A DNA stretch of 13,960 nucleotides from an uncultured Syntrophobacteraceae bacterium (GTDB taxonomy: Bacteria; Desulfobacterota; Syntrophobacteria; Syntrophobacterales; Syntrophobacteraceae). Both the position numbers and the translations under genes were made by a program. The stretch lies in the NCBI GenBank assembly GCA_937889795.1, contig CALBZH010000681.1, positions 1-13,960 on the forward strand, in the 5' to 3' direction. Below, one piece after another: positions 1 through 6,305 of the stretch. The notes beneath the pieces are model-generated. The model was not told the origin of the DNA. It worked only from the letters and a program-made list of their open reading frames with translations, and ran no database searches. The stretch's first letter is position 1, and every line of letters starts with the position of its first letter.

Positions 1-116
1 TGGGCGCCGACATCGCCACCATCCCCTACGCGGTCATCGCCCAGCTCTCCAAGCACCCGCTCACGGACATCGGCATCGACAAGTTCCTGAAGGACTGGGA
101 AAAGGTTCCAAAGTAG
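1..116 (+). CDS. C-terminal end of a transaldolase / fructose-6-phosphate aldolase-type protein (partial)
   Basis: The reading frame is open from base 3 to a TAG at 114-116 and encodes the last 37 residues, beginning [15 protein letters not shown] and ending DWEKVPK. This tail matches the short (about 214 aa) transaldolase/fructose-6-phosphate aldolase family as found in Geobacter, including the [11 protein letters not shown] motif near the C-terminus. The family is a cytoplasmic Schiff-base aldolase of the pentose phosphate pathway; the catalytic lysine lies upstream of the window. It is probably an ordinary housekeeping neighbour. A 5-bp-stem hairpin (133-148) follows but is too weak to call a terminator. 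Confidence 0.85.
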   Translation, partial: GADIATIPYAVIAQLSKHPLTDIGIDKFLKDWEKVPK

Positions 117-286
117 GGGCGGCATGCCGACGACCGGCTTTCACCGGTTTCACTTTGTGAAGGAAAAATCCGGAAAGGTTTTACCCTTATGCTTTTGTTC
201 GAGACGGTGCAAGGACAGGGATGTCCTTCTCGCCGGCAAGCAGGTCGAGCAACCGGACAAATCTCTATCAGCCAGGCAGGACAGAC

Positions 287-1063
287 ATGGACTACGATTT
301 CGATGGCAGAAAGTACGAGAAGGCATCGGTCCATCAGAAAGAGTGGGGTTCCAGCATCATTGCCACTCTCGAGTTCCGGGGGGACGAGAAGATTCTCGAT
401 CTGGGGTGCGGGGATGGGCTCCTTACCTCCCGTATAGCGGATCTTGTCCCCGGCGGAGAGGTGGTCGGCATCGACGGCTCCAGGGGGATGATCGAGGCAG
501 CGCGGGAGAAGGTGCGCCCCAACCTGAGGTTCATGCTGCTCGATATCAACGACATCGAGTTTGAGGGGGAGTTTGATGTCGTGTTTTCCAACGCCGCCCT
601 GCACTGGATCAAAGATCACGGCAAGCTCCTGCGCAACGTGGCCCGTGCCCTCCGCCCGGACGGAAGGGTTCGGTTCAACTTTGCAGCCGACGGTAACTGT
701 TTCCATTTTTTCCGGGTGATGCGGGAGGCGATGAGCCGGGAGCCATTCTCCGACTGCTTCCGTGACTTTTCCTGGCCCTGGTTCATGCCTTCGCTGCAAG
801 CCTACCAAGCCTTGGTAGCGGAGAGCCCGCTGCGGGAGGCCCGGGTTTGGGGCGAGAACGCGGACCGGTACTTTCCCGATGCGGATACCATGGTGCGCTG
901 GCTCGATCAGCCGAGCCTGGTTCCCTTTCTTCCCCTGGTGGAAAAGGCCCAACGAGACCTGTTCCGGAGTTTCGTCATCAACCGGATGATCGAGCTTACC
1001 AAGCGAAGTGACGGAACCTGTTTCGAGACCTTCCGGCGGGTGAACCTAGCGGCACAAAAATAG
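287..1063 (+). CDS. Class I SAM-dependent methyltransferase, trans-aconitate-methyltransferase-like
   Basis: Product of 258 aa. The Rossmann-fold SAM site is clear: motif I LDLGCGDG at residues 37-44, acidic residue in GIDGS near 61-65, then LLDIND (about 84-89) and FDVVFSNAALHWIKDH (about 96-111). The N-terminus DFDGRKYEKASVHQKEWG and the NAALHW motif are typical of proteins annotated as trans-aconitate 2-methyltransferase or as methyltransferases of unknown substrate. I chose ATG 287 rather than the upstream ATG at 221 because AGGA sits 6-7 bases before it and similarity begins there; the 22 extra residues read like untranslated sequence. It is followed by a strong hairpin and about 450 non-coding bases, so it is probably not cotranscribed with luxI. 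The same-strand position and a possible polycarboxylate substrate leave open a link to the LeuCD homologues downstream. The substrate is not established. Confidence 0.85.
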   Translation: MDYDFDGRKYEKASVHQKEWGSSIIATLEFRGDEKILDLGCGDGLLTSRIADLVPGGEVVGIDGSRGMIEAAREKVRPNLRFMLLDINDIEFEGEFDVVFSNAALHWIKDHGKLLRNVARALRPDGRVRFNFAADGNCFHFFRVMREAMSREPFSDCFRDFSWPWFMPSLQAYQALVAESPLREARVWGENADRYFPDADTMVRWLDQPSLVPFLPLVEKAQRDLFRSFVINRMIELTKRSDGTCFETFRRVNLAAQK

Positions 1064-1071
1064 GCAGAACT

Positions 1072-1112
1072 GCCGGAAGGGACCGACTCCGCTGGTGTCT
1101 GTCCCTTCCGGC
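1072..1112 (+). terminator. Strong hairpin downstream of the methyltransferase
   Basis: GCCGGAAGGGAC (1072-1083) and GTCCCTTCCGGC (1101-1112) are perfect reverse complements, giving a 12-bp GC-rich stem with a 17-base loop, 8 bases after the stop codon at 1063. No T-run follows on the plus strand, so it is not a textbook intrinsic terminator. It could still stop or pause transcription or protect the 3' end of the mRNA. Confidence 0.5.
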
Positions 1113-1435
1113 TCCGCGGCTTCATCAGGGACCATTCTCTCCAACATCCCCTCCCCGCAGCAAGGGCTCCAAGGCAGAAGCGATACCCAGGAGCGCTGTA
1201 AGCTTTCTTCATGAAAACAGACGGAAAAGGCATATAGATGCACCCTTCTCGCACTGTAGTCACCCTCTACCCCTAATTTTGTTGCGCACACTTCGGATCT
1301 TGTTCGCTTTGCCAGACTTACGACTGATATCTCTCTCCGCATACAACCGTCCAGTTTCACTGAAGCAGTACCCGTTCCCTCCCCCTTCTCTCTTACCACA
1401 TGGGCGCATGCCCAGAACAACTATCACTACTAATT
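1113..1435. other. Non-coding region upstream of luxI
   Basis: No reading frame here has a convincing start, ribosome site and codon use. GC content falls toward luxI. A small dyad, TGGGC-GCAT-GCCCA (1401-1414), lies 21 bases before the lux-type box. A looser CTGT...ACAG pair (1196-1220) is also visible. An ATG at 1400 is in frame with luxI, but the extra 37 residues have no similarity to LuxI N-termini, and the lux-type box would fall inside the coding sequence. Confidence 0.5.
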
Positions 1436-1455
1436 AACTATAGCTTATTACAGTT
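1436..1455 (+). promoter_or_regulatory. Candidate lux box (LuxR-type operator) upstream of luxI
   Basis: The 20-bp sequence AACTATAGCTTATTACAGTT is an imperfect dyad: bases 1-4, 6 and 7 pair with 20-17, 15 and 14. It fits the NNCT-N12-AGNN pattern known for LuxR-family operators, with CT at positions 3-4 and AG at 17-18. Its centre lies about 44-45 bases before the transcription start implied by the -10 element at 1478-1483, the usual spacing for LuxR activators that replace the -35 contact. It is 55 bases upstream of the luxI ATG. The likely ligand is the LuxR protein at 12226-12990. Confidence 0.65.
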
Positions 1456-1477
1456 TACAAGTCTATCTTACTTCCCT

Positions 1478-1483
1478 TACTAT
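1478..1483 (+). promoter_or_regulatory. -10 element (TACTAT) of the luxI operon promoter
   Basis: TACTAT differs from the sigma-70 consensus at two positions and keeps the key A2 and T6. No good -35 hexamer lies 17 bases upstream; the lux-type box ends at 1455 and takes that place, as expected for an activator-dependent promoter. The implied start near 1489-1491 leaves a leader of about 20 bases with GGGAGGA at 1498-1504, six bases before ATG 1511. Confidence 0.5.
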
Positions 1484-1510
1484 TCCCACACATCGAAGGG
1501 AGGAATAGCT

Positions 1511-2119
1511 ATGCGTAACAAGATCATTGTTACCCGCGCGGACGACCCTGAATTGCCCACGGTCTTACTGATGAGCATGTTCCAATTCCGGCACAAGATC
1601 TTCCGTGAGAGGCTCGGCTGGGATGTCATGAGCCTAGACGGTATGGAAGTGGATGTCTTTGACGCGCTGCGGCCGGTCTACATCCTTTCCAGCGCATCCG
1701 ATGCGGTGGTCAATGGCTGCTGGAGGCTCCTCCCCACCACCGGTCCCTACATGCTGAAGCACGTATTCCCGGAACTCCTGCACGGGACCACGCCCCCCCA
1801 AACCCCGGAGGTTTGGGAGCTGAGCCGGTTCGCGGTTGACAGCAGCGCGCGGTCGCCCCAAGAGAAGAAGGTGCTCCGAACCATGTGCGGCATGGTCCAA
1901 AACGTGCTTCGCTTCGCCGAGAAAAACGGCATCCGCCAATACGTCACGGTGACCAGCGTCGCCCTGGAGCGTTACTTCCGGCACTTCGGCGTTCCCATGC
2001 GGAGGATTGGAAGCGGTGTCGCCAGCTATCTCGGCGATGTCTGCTCGGTCGCCTGTTACATCGACATAAACGACGAGCTCCGGGGCGCGGTGAGGCAGCT
2101 GGCGGCCGGACTGGAGTAA
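1511..2119 (+). CDS. luxI: Acyl-homoserine-lactone synthase (LuxI family)
   Basis: Product of 202 aa, normal for the family. It joins the acyl group of an acyl-ACP or acyl-CoA to the amine of SAM and lactonises it, releasing methylthioadenosine. All the residues usually invariant in LuxI proteins are seen in order: R27, F31 and W37 (FRHKIF...LGW), D48 and D51 (VDVFD), R72 (CWRLL), F86 (KHVFPEL), E103 and R106 (WELSRFAV). The C-terminal half carries the acyl-binding VTVTSVALERYF segment; the threonine here is often linked to 3-oxo-acyl preference, only a weak hint. Start ATG 1511 is supported by GGGAGGA six bases upstream and by the family N-terminus. It is the first gene of the long plus-strand run and lies directly behind the lux-type box, suggesting positive autoregulation. 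The next gene starts 6 bases after its stop. Confidence 0.95.
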   Translation: MRNKIIVTRADDPELPTVLLMSMFQFRHKIFRERLGWDVMSLDGMEVDVFDALRPVYILSSASDAVVNGCWRLLPTTGPYMLKHVFPELLHGTTPPQTPEVWELSRFAVDSSARSPQEKKVLRTMCGMVQNVLRFAEKNGIRQYVTVTSVALERYFRHFGVPMRRIGSGVASYLGDVCSVACYIDINDELRGAVRQLAAGLE

Positions 2120-2125
2120 CGGCTC

Positions 2126-2623
2126 GTGCGAATACTCCACATCGGGTATACGGAAGAGAAACTGGAAAGGCGTTACCCGCCCCAATTGTTAGAGCAAGCC
2201 CAGTTCAGCAGGTGCCAGAGCCTGGAGGATGCCTTGGCCATGCTGGAGCGGGAAGACCCTTTTGATTGGATCCTCGTGGAGGAAGGGATCCTGCTCGGGG
2301 CGCCGATTGGGATGCTGCGGAAGCTCCTGGAGCACAGGCGTAAGATCCCGGTGGCGCTGCTTAACACTACGCCCCCCCATACCTTCGATGTTGTCTGCGC
2401 TACCGAGCATGAGGAACGCTGCACCAGGATCTTCTTCTGCACCATCTCTGATCCTGGTTCGATCCAGGTCTGTCAGGAAGAGGGGAGCATCGGGGCAGTG
2501 GTGGAATATCAGGCCGAGCATTACATCGACAACCAGACGCCGCAGGAGAGTGCACGACTCATCGTCAGGTATCTGGACCGAGCGGTGGCGGCCAACAGGA
2601 GAGAGAAAGATGGTCGTGAGTGA
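2126..2623 (+). CDS. Unrecognised 165-aa protein between luxI and a methyltransferase
   Basis: I do not recognise this family. It starts at GTG 2126, six bases after the luxI stop, with CTGGAG as a weak ribosome site. The protein is cytoplasmic in character, with no signal peptide, no membrane segment and about equal acidic and basic residues. The first 80 residues alternate predicted strands and helices: MRILHIGYT, LEDALAMLERE, FDWILVEEGILL, a basic helix LRKLLEHRRK, then IPVALLN. This is loosely like a receiver or other Rossmann-type alpha/beta domain, but without a convincing phospho-acceptor Asp pocket. Several cysteines (in SRCQ, DVVCA, ERCTR, FFCTI and QVCQE) are scattered with no metal-site spacing. 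It overlaps the next gene by 14 bp, so the two are translationally coupled and likely act in the same pathway or regulation. Confidence 0.8.
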   Translation: MRILHIGYTEEKLERRYPPQLLEQAQFSRCQSLEDALAMLEREDPFDWILVEEGILLGAPIGMLRKLLEHRRKIPVALLNTTPPHTFDVVCATEHEERCTRIFFCTISDPGSIQVCQEEGSIGAVVEYQAEHYIDNQTPQESARLIVRYLDRAVAANRREKDGRE

Positions 2624-3269
2624 AACGGAGATTGCAGCGTTTTGGGACCGGAAGTTTCTTAAGGAAAACCTGATGTGGGGACTGGAACCGAGCCTTTGTG
2701 CGGTTAGCGCGGCGTCCTTCCTCGCAGAACGTGGGGGCAGCGGCGATCTTCTTGACATCGGCTGCGGTTACGCCCGGGACTCCGGGTTCTTCGCGACCCT
2801 CGGGTTCCGGGTGACCGGGGTGGACATCTCGGAAGTAGCCATTAACAAGGCACGCAAGCTCTATCCCGAGATCGCTTTCAGGGTCATGGACATCGCGGCT
2901 CTGAATCTCCCGGAGGGCTCCTTCGATGTCGTCTTCGGAAACTTCATCCTCCACCTTTGCACCGCCCCCGAGAAACGAAGCGAAATCCTGAATGAGGCGC
3001 ACCGGGTCCTAAAACCGGGGGGATACCTCTTCATCAGCGTGGCCTCGGTTTGGGACGCCGATTACGGGGAGGGGGAATATGTCGGATCAAACCTCTTCAA
3101 GAACGAGAGAGGGGTGATCAAGTACTACTACAATGAGCCCGCAGTACATCAGGAGTTCGCCTCTTTCATACTGATCGAGGTTAGGGAGATCGTCGAGGAG
3201 CATAACCACGACCGGCCGCACTGTCATCGGAGCTATTTCATTGTCGCCAAAAAAACAGGAAAGGAGTGA
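2610..3269 (+). CDS. Class I SAM-dependent methyltransferase
   Basis: Product of 219 aa. SAM-binding motif I is LLDIGCGYARDS (47-58), the acidic strand is VTGVDISEVAI (68-78), motif II/III are RVMDIAALNLPEGSFDVVFGNFILH (read as two blocks, about 91-99 and 105-115), and the post-motif HRVLKPGGYLFISV is typical of UbiE/Tellurite-resistance-like methyltransferases acting on small molecules. Start ATG 2610 has AGGAGAG six to seven bases upstream; GTG 2616 is an alternative. It overlaps the upstream orphan gene by 14 bp, and its stop lies two bases before the start of the radical SAM gene, so all three are coupled. The substrate cannot be read from sequence; the setting suggests tailoring of the cluster's product. 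Confidence 0.88.
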   Translation: MVVSETEIAAFWDRKFLKENLMWGLEPSLCAVSAASFLAERGGSGDLLDIGCGYARDSGFFATLGFRVTGVDISEVAINKARKLYPEIAFRVMDIAALNLPEGSFDVVFGNFILHLCTAPEKRSEILNEAHRVLKPGGYLFISVASVWDADYGEGEYVGSNLFKNERGVIKYYYNEPAVHQEFASFILIEVREIVEEHNHDRPHCHRSYFIVAKKTGKE

Positions 3270-3271
3270 CC

Positions 3272-4378
3272 ATGCAAGAAACCCAACCCCGTTACGTTTT
3301 GAGAGGCCTGGACAGCTACAGCCGCGAGGAACTGGCCAACTATTGGAAATCCTTCGATCCTCTCGGTGAAGACCCGAAGATCCTCGGAATCGGCCTGAGC
3401 TGCAGCCATGTCTGCAACCTCCGCTGCGTCTACTGCTACGCCGGTCCCCTCTCCCCGAAAGCGGACGAGCTCACTGTACACGAGCAGAAGGAGATCATTT
3501 CACAGGCTCGTGCCTTGGGTGCCCGGATGGTCATCGTCTGCGGCGATGCCGAGCCACTCATGGACAGGAGTCTCCTCCCCATGGTGAAGCACTGCCACGA
3601 CCTCGACATTACTTCCGTCGTGGTCACCAACGCGATTCCCATGGGAGACGACCGCCTGGCCCTTACTGTCCACGGCATGGATGCCAAGAGCGTGGTCAAC
3701 TACCTGCGTGACCACGGTGCTTCCGTCATCGCCAAAATGGACAGTGTCCATGAGGAGACCTACAATGCCATCGTCAATGTCCATGGTTCCTGGGCGAAGT
3801 TCCGCCTCGCCGTGGACCGGCTGGTGGATGCAGGCTTCACCGCCTTCGAAGAGCGCTACGGAGTACGGGTGACCCGGCTTGCCTTCAGCGGTGTAGTGAT
3901 GAAGCAGACCCTGATCGAGGTTCCGATGATGCGCGACTTCGCCCACGTCCGCGGAGCCCAGTTCATCTGCAAGCTCCCTTCGTTGGTCGGGACCGCACTG
4001 GACAACCTGGACTGCATGTTCCCGGTCGAGCGCTACGAGGAGATCCGCGCCATCCTGGCACAGTACACGGAGAAGCGGGAGACCCTCATGGTCGACACCC
4101 CGCGCTGTATGGCCTGGCACTACGGCCCGGTAATCGGGATCAACGGCGACATTCGGGAGTGCTACACCTCTGACTGCAAGGGGGACCAGTTCATCGGCAA
4201 CATCCGCCAGACCTCCCTCAAGGAGCTGATCGTGAAGCGCAACCGGATCTACGACATAAGCACCGACAACTTCTGTCCGGTAAAGACCCGGATCAACCAG
4301 GAGTTAGTGGCGCAGGGGAAGGACCGACTCTGGCAGGTCCTTCCAGAGAACCGCTGCGCCAAGATGATGAGCTACTAG
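3272..4378 (+). CDS. Radical SAM enzyme with SPASM/twitch-like cysteine-rich C-terminus
   Basis: Product of 368 aa. The radical SAM [4Fe-4S] motif is C48-x3-C52-x2-C55 (CNLRCVYC), with an additional C44 just before. A GGE-like segment CGDAEPL (90-96) follows the second strand. The C-terminal part has C279 (PRCMAW), then C297 and C302 in GDIRECYTSDC, C335 (FCPVK) and C362, arranged like the auxiliary-cluster SPASM or twitch domains, including the INGDIREC turn that precedes one ligand. Such enzymes modify peptides or small molecules by 5'-deoxyadenosyl-radical chemistry. Start ATG 3272 has AAGGAG five bases upstream; GTG 3266 would be within that site. No obvious precursor peptide is encoded beside it, so a small-molecule or protein substrate is equally possible. 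A degenerate stretch follows. Confidence 0.9.
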   Translation: MQETQPRYVLRGLDSYSREELANYWKSFDPLGEDPKILGIGLSCSHVCNLRCVYCYAGPLSPKADELTVHEQKEIISQARALGARMVIVCGDAEPLMDRSLLPMVKHCHDLDITSVVVTNAIPMGDDRLALTVHGMDAKSVVNYLRDHGASVIAKMDSVHEETYNAIVNVHGSWAKFRLAVDRLVDAGFTAFEERYGVRVTRLAFSGVVMKQTLIEVPMMRDFAHVRGAQFICKLPSLVGTALDNLDCMFPVERYEEIRAILAQYTEKRETLMVDTPRCMAWHYGPVIGINGDIRECYTSDCKGDQFIGNIRQTSLKELIVKRNRIYDISTDNFCPVKTRINQELVAQGKDRLWQVLPENRCAKMMSY

Positions 4379-4705
4379 CGACAAGGGGGGAACCATGGAG
4401 CCACTCGTGGTCCATGTTGGAAAGGTGTCGCGTTGCGCCGTAGCGAAATCGACATTGACCAGAACCTCCCAAGCAGTTCATGAAAAAGATCGAGCGCACA
4501 GGGTACGTCAGGCACTGAAAGGTGGGTCTCCCGGCACAACGGATTCGGAATGGAAACGGATCCTATTCATTCGAGGTGAACCGGTATCGGAAAGGGTACC
4601 TCCTTGAAGGGAAAGGAGAACATCGCGGTCACCCTCGAGCACCTTTACCATCAAAAAAGGCAGCAACGCGAGATGCCCTGGCTCTGGCAGGGTGAACTGA
4701 TATGA
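4379..4705 (+). pseudogene. Candidate decayed gene between the radical SAM and YrdC-like genes
   Basis: This 345-base gap has no clean reading frame but shows coding-like pieces in several plus-strand frames. One frame reads ALRRSEIDIDQNLPSSS then stops (4483); another reads SYSFEVNRYRKGYLLEG (from 4561); the first frame resumes as KENIAVTLEHLYHQKRQQ and ends PWLWQGELI at a TGA at 4703-4705. The last piece uses GC-ending codons like the neighbours. An ATG at 4395 with AAGGGGGG four bases upstream opens a 70-codon frame (to 4607), but its codon use has far less GC3 than the flanking genes, so I do not call it a protein. A frame-shifted remnant is the best reading; the parent family is not recognised. 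Confidence 0.35.
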
Positions 4706-4723
4706 ACCATTCACGGGAGGAGT

Positions 4724-5359
4724 ATGGAAACTAAAATCATGAAAGCCTCGACGGAGGCGATAGAGTACGCGATACAGCTGCTCAAACAAGGGGCGGCGGT
4801 GATCTTCCCGAGCGATAACATCTACGGGATGGTGGCCAACGCAGAGGATCCAGAGGCTGTCAAGGAGATCTACGCACTCAAGGGGCGCGACGAGGGAAAG
4901 CCGCTTGGTTTCATGACCAACAGGAACCACGCCACAAGGTGGGGGTCCTTCAGCATCGACGCGAGCCGTGCCCTGGAGTTCTGGCCCTGCGGTCTTACCA
5001 TCATCGTCCCCAAGTACGCGAGCGTCCCCGACTACATCACTAAGGGGTTCAACTCTATCCTTTTGAGCTGCCCGGACGAGACCTGTGCCGAACTGGCAGC
5101 ACAGGCCGAATTTCCGCTCGCCTGCACCTCCGCCAATCTCTCGGGGGAGCTGGCGGTATCGAGCTGCGACCAAGCGATGGCGGTCTTTGATGGAAAGGTA
5201 CCGCTGATTATCGACGGCGGGGAGAGTAGCCGGAAGTCGGCCGGGACCATCATCGACTTCTCCAGGACTCCGCCGACGGTGCTGCGCATCGGTGCCTTTC
5301 CGCTCGAGAACCTGCGCCGGGCGGTCCCCAGCCTGATTGTGGCGAGCCGGCTGATATGA
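4724..5359 (+). CDS. YrdC/Sua5-type L-threonylcarbamoyl-adenylate synthase paralogue
   Basis: Product of 211 aa, the size of single-domain TsaC/YrdC or YciO proteins. The known family makes a carbamoyl-adenylate from bicarbonate, an amino acid (threonine) and ATP for tRNA t6A. Visible motifs are the N-terminal IFPSDNIYGM (27-36), the K53-x-R55 of LKGRDEGKPLGF, the S136-A137-N138 of CTSANLSGE, and IIDGG (162-166) with TIIDF. The KxR/SxN tetrad is therefore intact. The arginine usually found in the central VRxP segment is replaced (LLSCPDE). A very close GGAGG precedes ATG 4724; ATG 4739 is an alternative. Its stop overlaps the start of the next gene (ATGA). No TsaD, TsaB or TsaE partner lies nearby, so a role in carbamoylating the cluster's product is a reasonable inference over a housekeeping tRNA role. 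Confidence 0.8.
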   Translation: METKIMKASTEAIEYAIQLLKQGAAVIFPSDNIYGMVANAEDPEAVKEIYALKGRDEGKPLGFMTNRNHATRWGSFSIDASRALEFWPCGLTIIVPKYASVPDYITKGFNSILLSCPDETCAELAAQAEFPLACTSANLSGELAVSSCDQAMAVFDGKVPLIIDGGESSRKSAGTIIDFSRTPPTVLRIGAFPLENLRRAVPSLIVASRLI

Positions 5360-6285
5360 CACTTGTCCGCTGGCACCTGCTCCTGGCCGTCCTCTTTGTC
5401 ACGCTCACGGAGCTACCGCCGCCGGTATCGGGAGAGGAGAGGCGGAAGGAGACGGTGAGGCAGAGGACCCCGATGGGGTTGGCACCGCTTCCGCCGCCGG
5501 TTCGGGAACCCGGGATGCCTGATCTTCCCCAGGAGGTTCACGGCCCGGATGCAGCGTTGTCGGCCGCTCCGGCACGGGTGTCGTCGGTGGACCCGGAAGA
5601 GGTTCAGCCTTCTACCATGGAAGCGACTTCGGCGAAGGAGGCGCCCTTAAAGCCAGCGGGGAGGTACGGGACGGTAACCCGGCTTAACTACCGCTACGCG
5701 GTGAACGGGGAGAGCGGCATCGCTCTTGGACACTTTCATCTCTTCCCGAACAGCACGCTCATTGCGGCAACCGTCGAGTTCTTTACCAGGAAACGGAGCA
5801 GGGAGCCCTTCGAGTTCAGTACTTTCGCCGCCGAGGTAAACCTCGGGCGTCCCTTTGTCCCCTCGACCCAGTGGGGAAACACCTTCGGCTGGGTGGCCCG
5901 CTTCCAGTCCACCCCAGGTGCCTACTTGGTGGTAAGCGGCGGTCTGCAGTGGGACATATCCCGGACCCCGGGATTAACACTTCCGTTGCAGTGGAAGAGC
6001 TTCATTCAGGTATTAGCGAAGAATCGGGACGATGCGGGGACGGTGGATATCTTCAACTGGTACGAGTTTGTCCTGATCGACAAGCGGCTCATCCTCCGGG
6101 GGACCAACGTCTGGTTCCTCATCCCGGGAGGGAAGGACGCGGTCCGCCTGACCCAGGATCTGGTTGTCCCGGTGCACAACCGGTTCGACCTCTACCTGAG
6201 GCATTTTTTCCAGAACAACGGTTCCATTGACGAGACCCGCAGCGACGGGTCGCAGTTCGCCGTCGGCCTCCGTTACACTTTCTAG
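5356..6285 (+). CDS. Exported outer-membrane beta-barrel candidate with Pro-rich N-terminal linker
   Basis: Product of 309 aa, family not recognised. Residues 1-26 form a Sec signal peptide (VRW then a hydrophobic core LLLAVLFVTLTEL, ending PPPVSG). Residues about 27-100 are rich in Pro, Ala, Glu and Ser and look disordered. From about residue 105 to the end, alternating polar and aromatic/hydrophobic strands repeat (TRLNYRYAV, TLIAATVEFF, YLVVSGGLQWD, FDLYLRHFF), and the protein ends GLRYTF: a C-terminal phenylalanine in an amphipathic strand, the usual signal for BAM-assembled outer-membrane proteins. The start overlaps the YrdC-like stop by 4 bp, so the two are coupled. Next to an MFS gene, it could give the product or its precursor passage through the outer membrane. 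Confidence 0.75.
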   Translation: MTLVRWHLLLAVLFVTLTELPPPVSGEERRKETVRQRTPMGLAPLPPPVREPGMPDLPQEVHGPDAALSAAPARVSSVDPEEVQPSTMEATSAKEAPLKPAGRYGTVTRLNYRYAVNGESGIALGHFHLFPNSTLIAATVEFFTRKRSREPFEFSTFAAEVNLGRPFVPSTQWGNTFGWVARFQSTPGAYLVVSGGLQWDISRTPGLTLPLQWKSFIQVLAKNRDDAGTVDIFNWYEFVLIDKRLILRGTNVWFLIPGGKDAVRLTQDLVVPVHNRFDLYLRHFFQNNGSIDETRSDGSQFAVGLRYTF

Positions 6286-6305
6286 CCGACGTCACGAGGT
6301 GAGGG

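Noticed and set aside
221..286. Upstream in-frame ATG extending the methyltransferase by 22 residues
   Set aside because: No conserved sequence is in the added part, and ATG 287 has an AGGA site and the family N-terminus.
26..952. A 308-codon open frame on the minus strand
   Set aside because: It lies opposite the transaldolase end and the methyltransferase at 287-1063, whose motifs are clear. Its translation is rich in Pro, His, Arg and Gly with no domain, as expected for the complement of a GC-rich gene.
1196..1220. CTGT...ACAG inverted pair as a second lux-type box
   Set aside because: The spacing (25 bp overall) does not fit CT-N12-AG, symmetry fails after four pairs, and no promoter element is placed to use it.
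1400..1510. In-frame ATG extending LuxI by 37 residues
   Set aside because: The lux-type box, -10 element and ribosome site would all lie within the coding region; the family starts at ATG 1511.
4395..4607. A 70-codon frame with a strong ribosome site as a RiPP precursor
   Set aside because: Codon use is not like that of the neighbours, the core would be long and without a repeated or Cys-rich pattern, and rival frames look more coding-like. Kept only as a finding.
4508..5362. A 284-codon open frame on the minus strand
   Set aside because: It is the complement of the YrdC-like gene, which has intact family motifs; the minus-strand product shows no domain.
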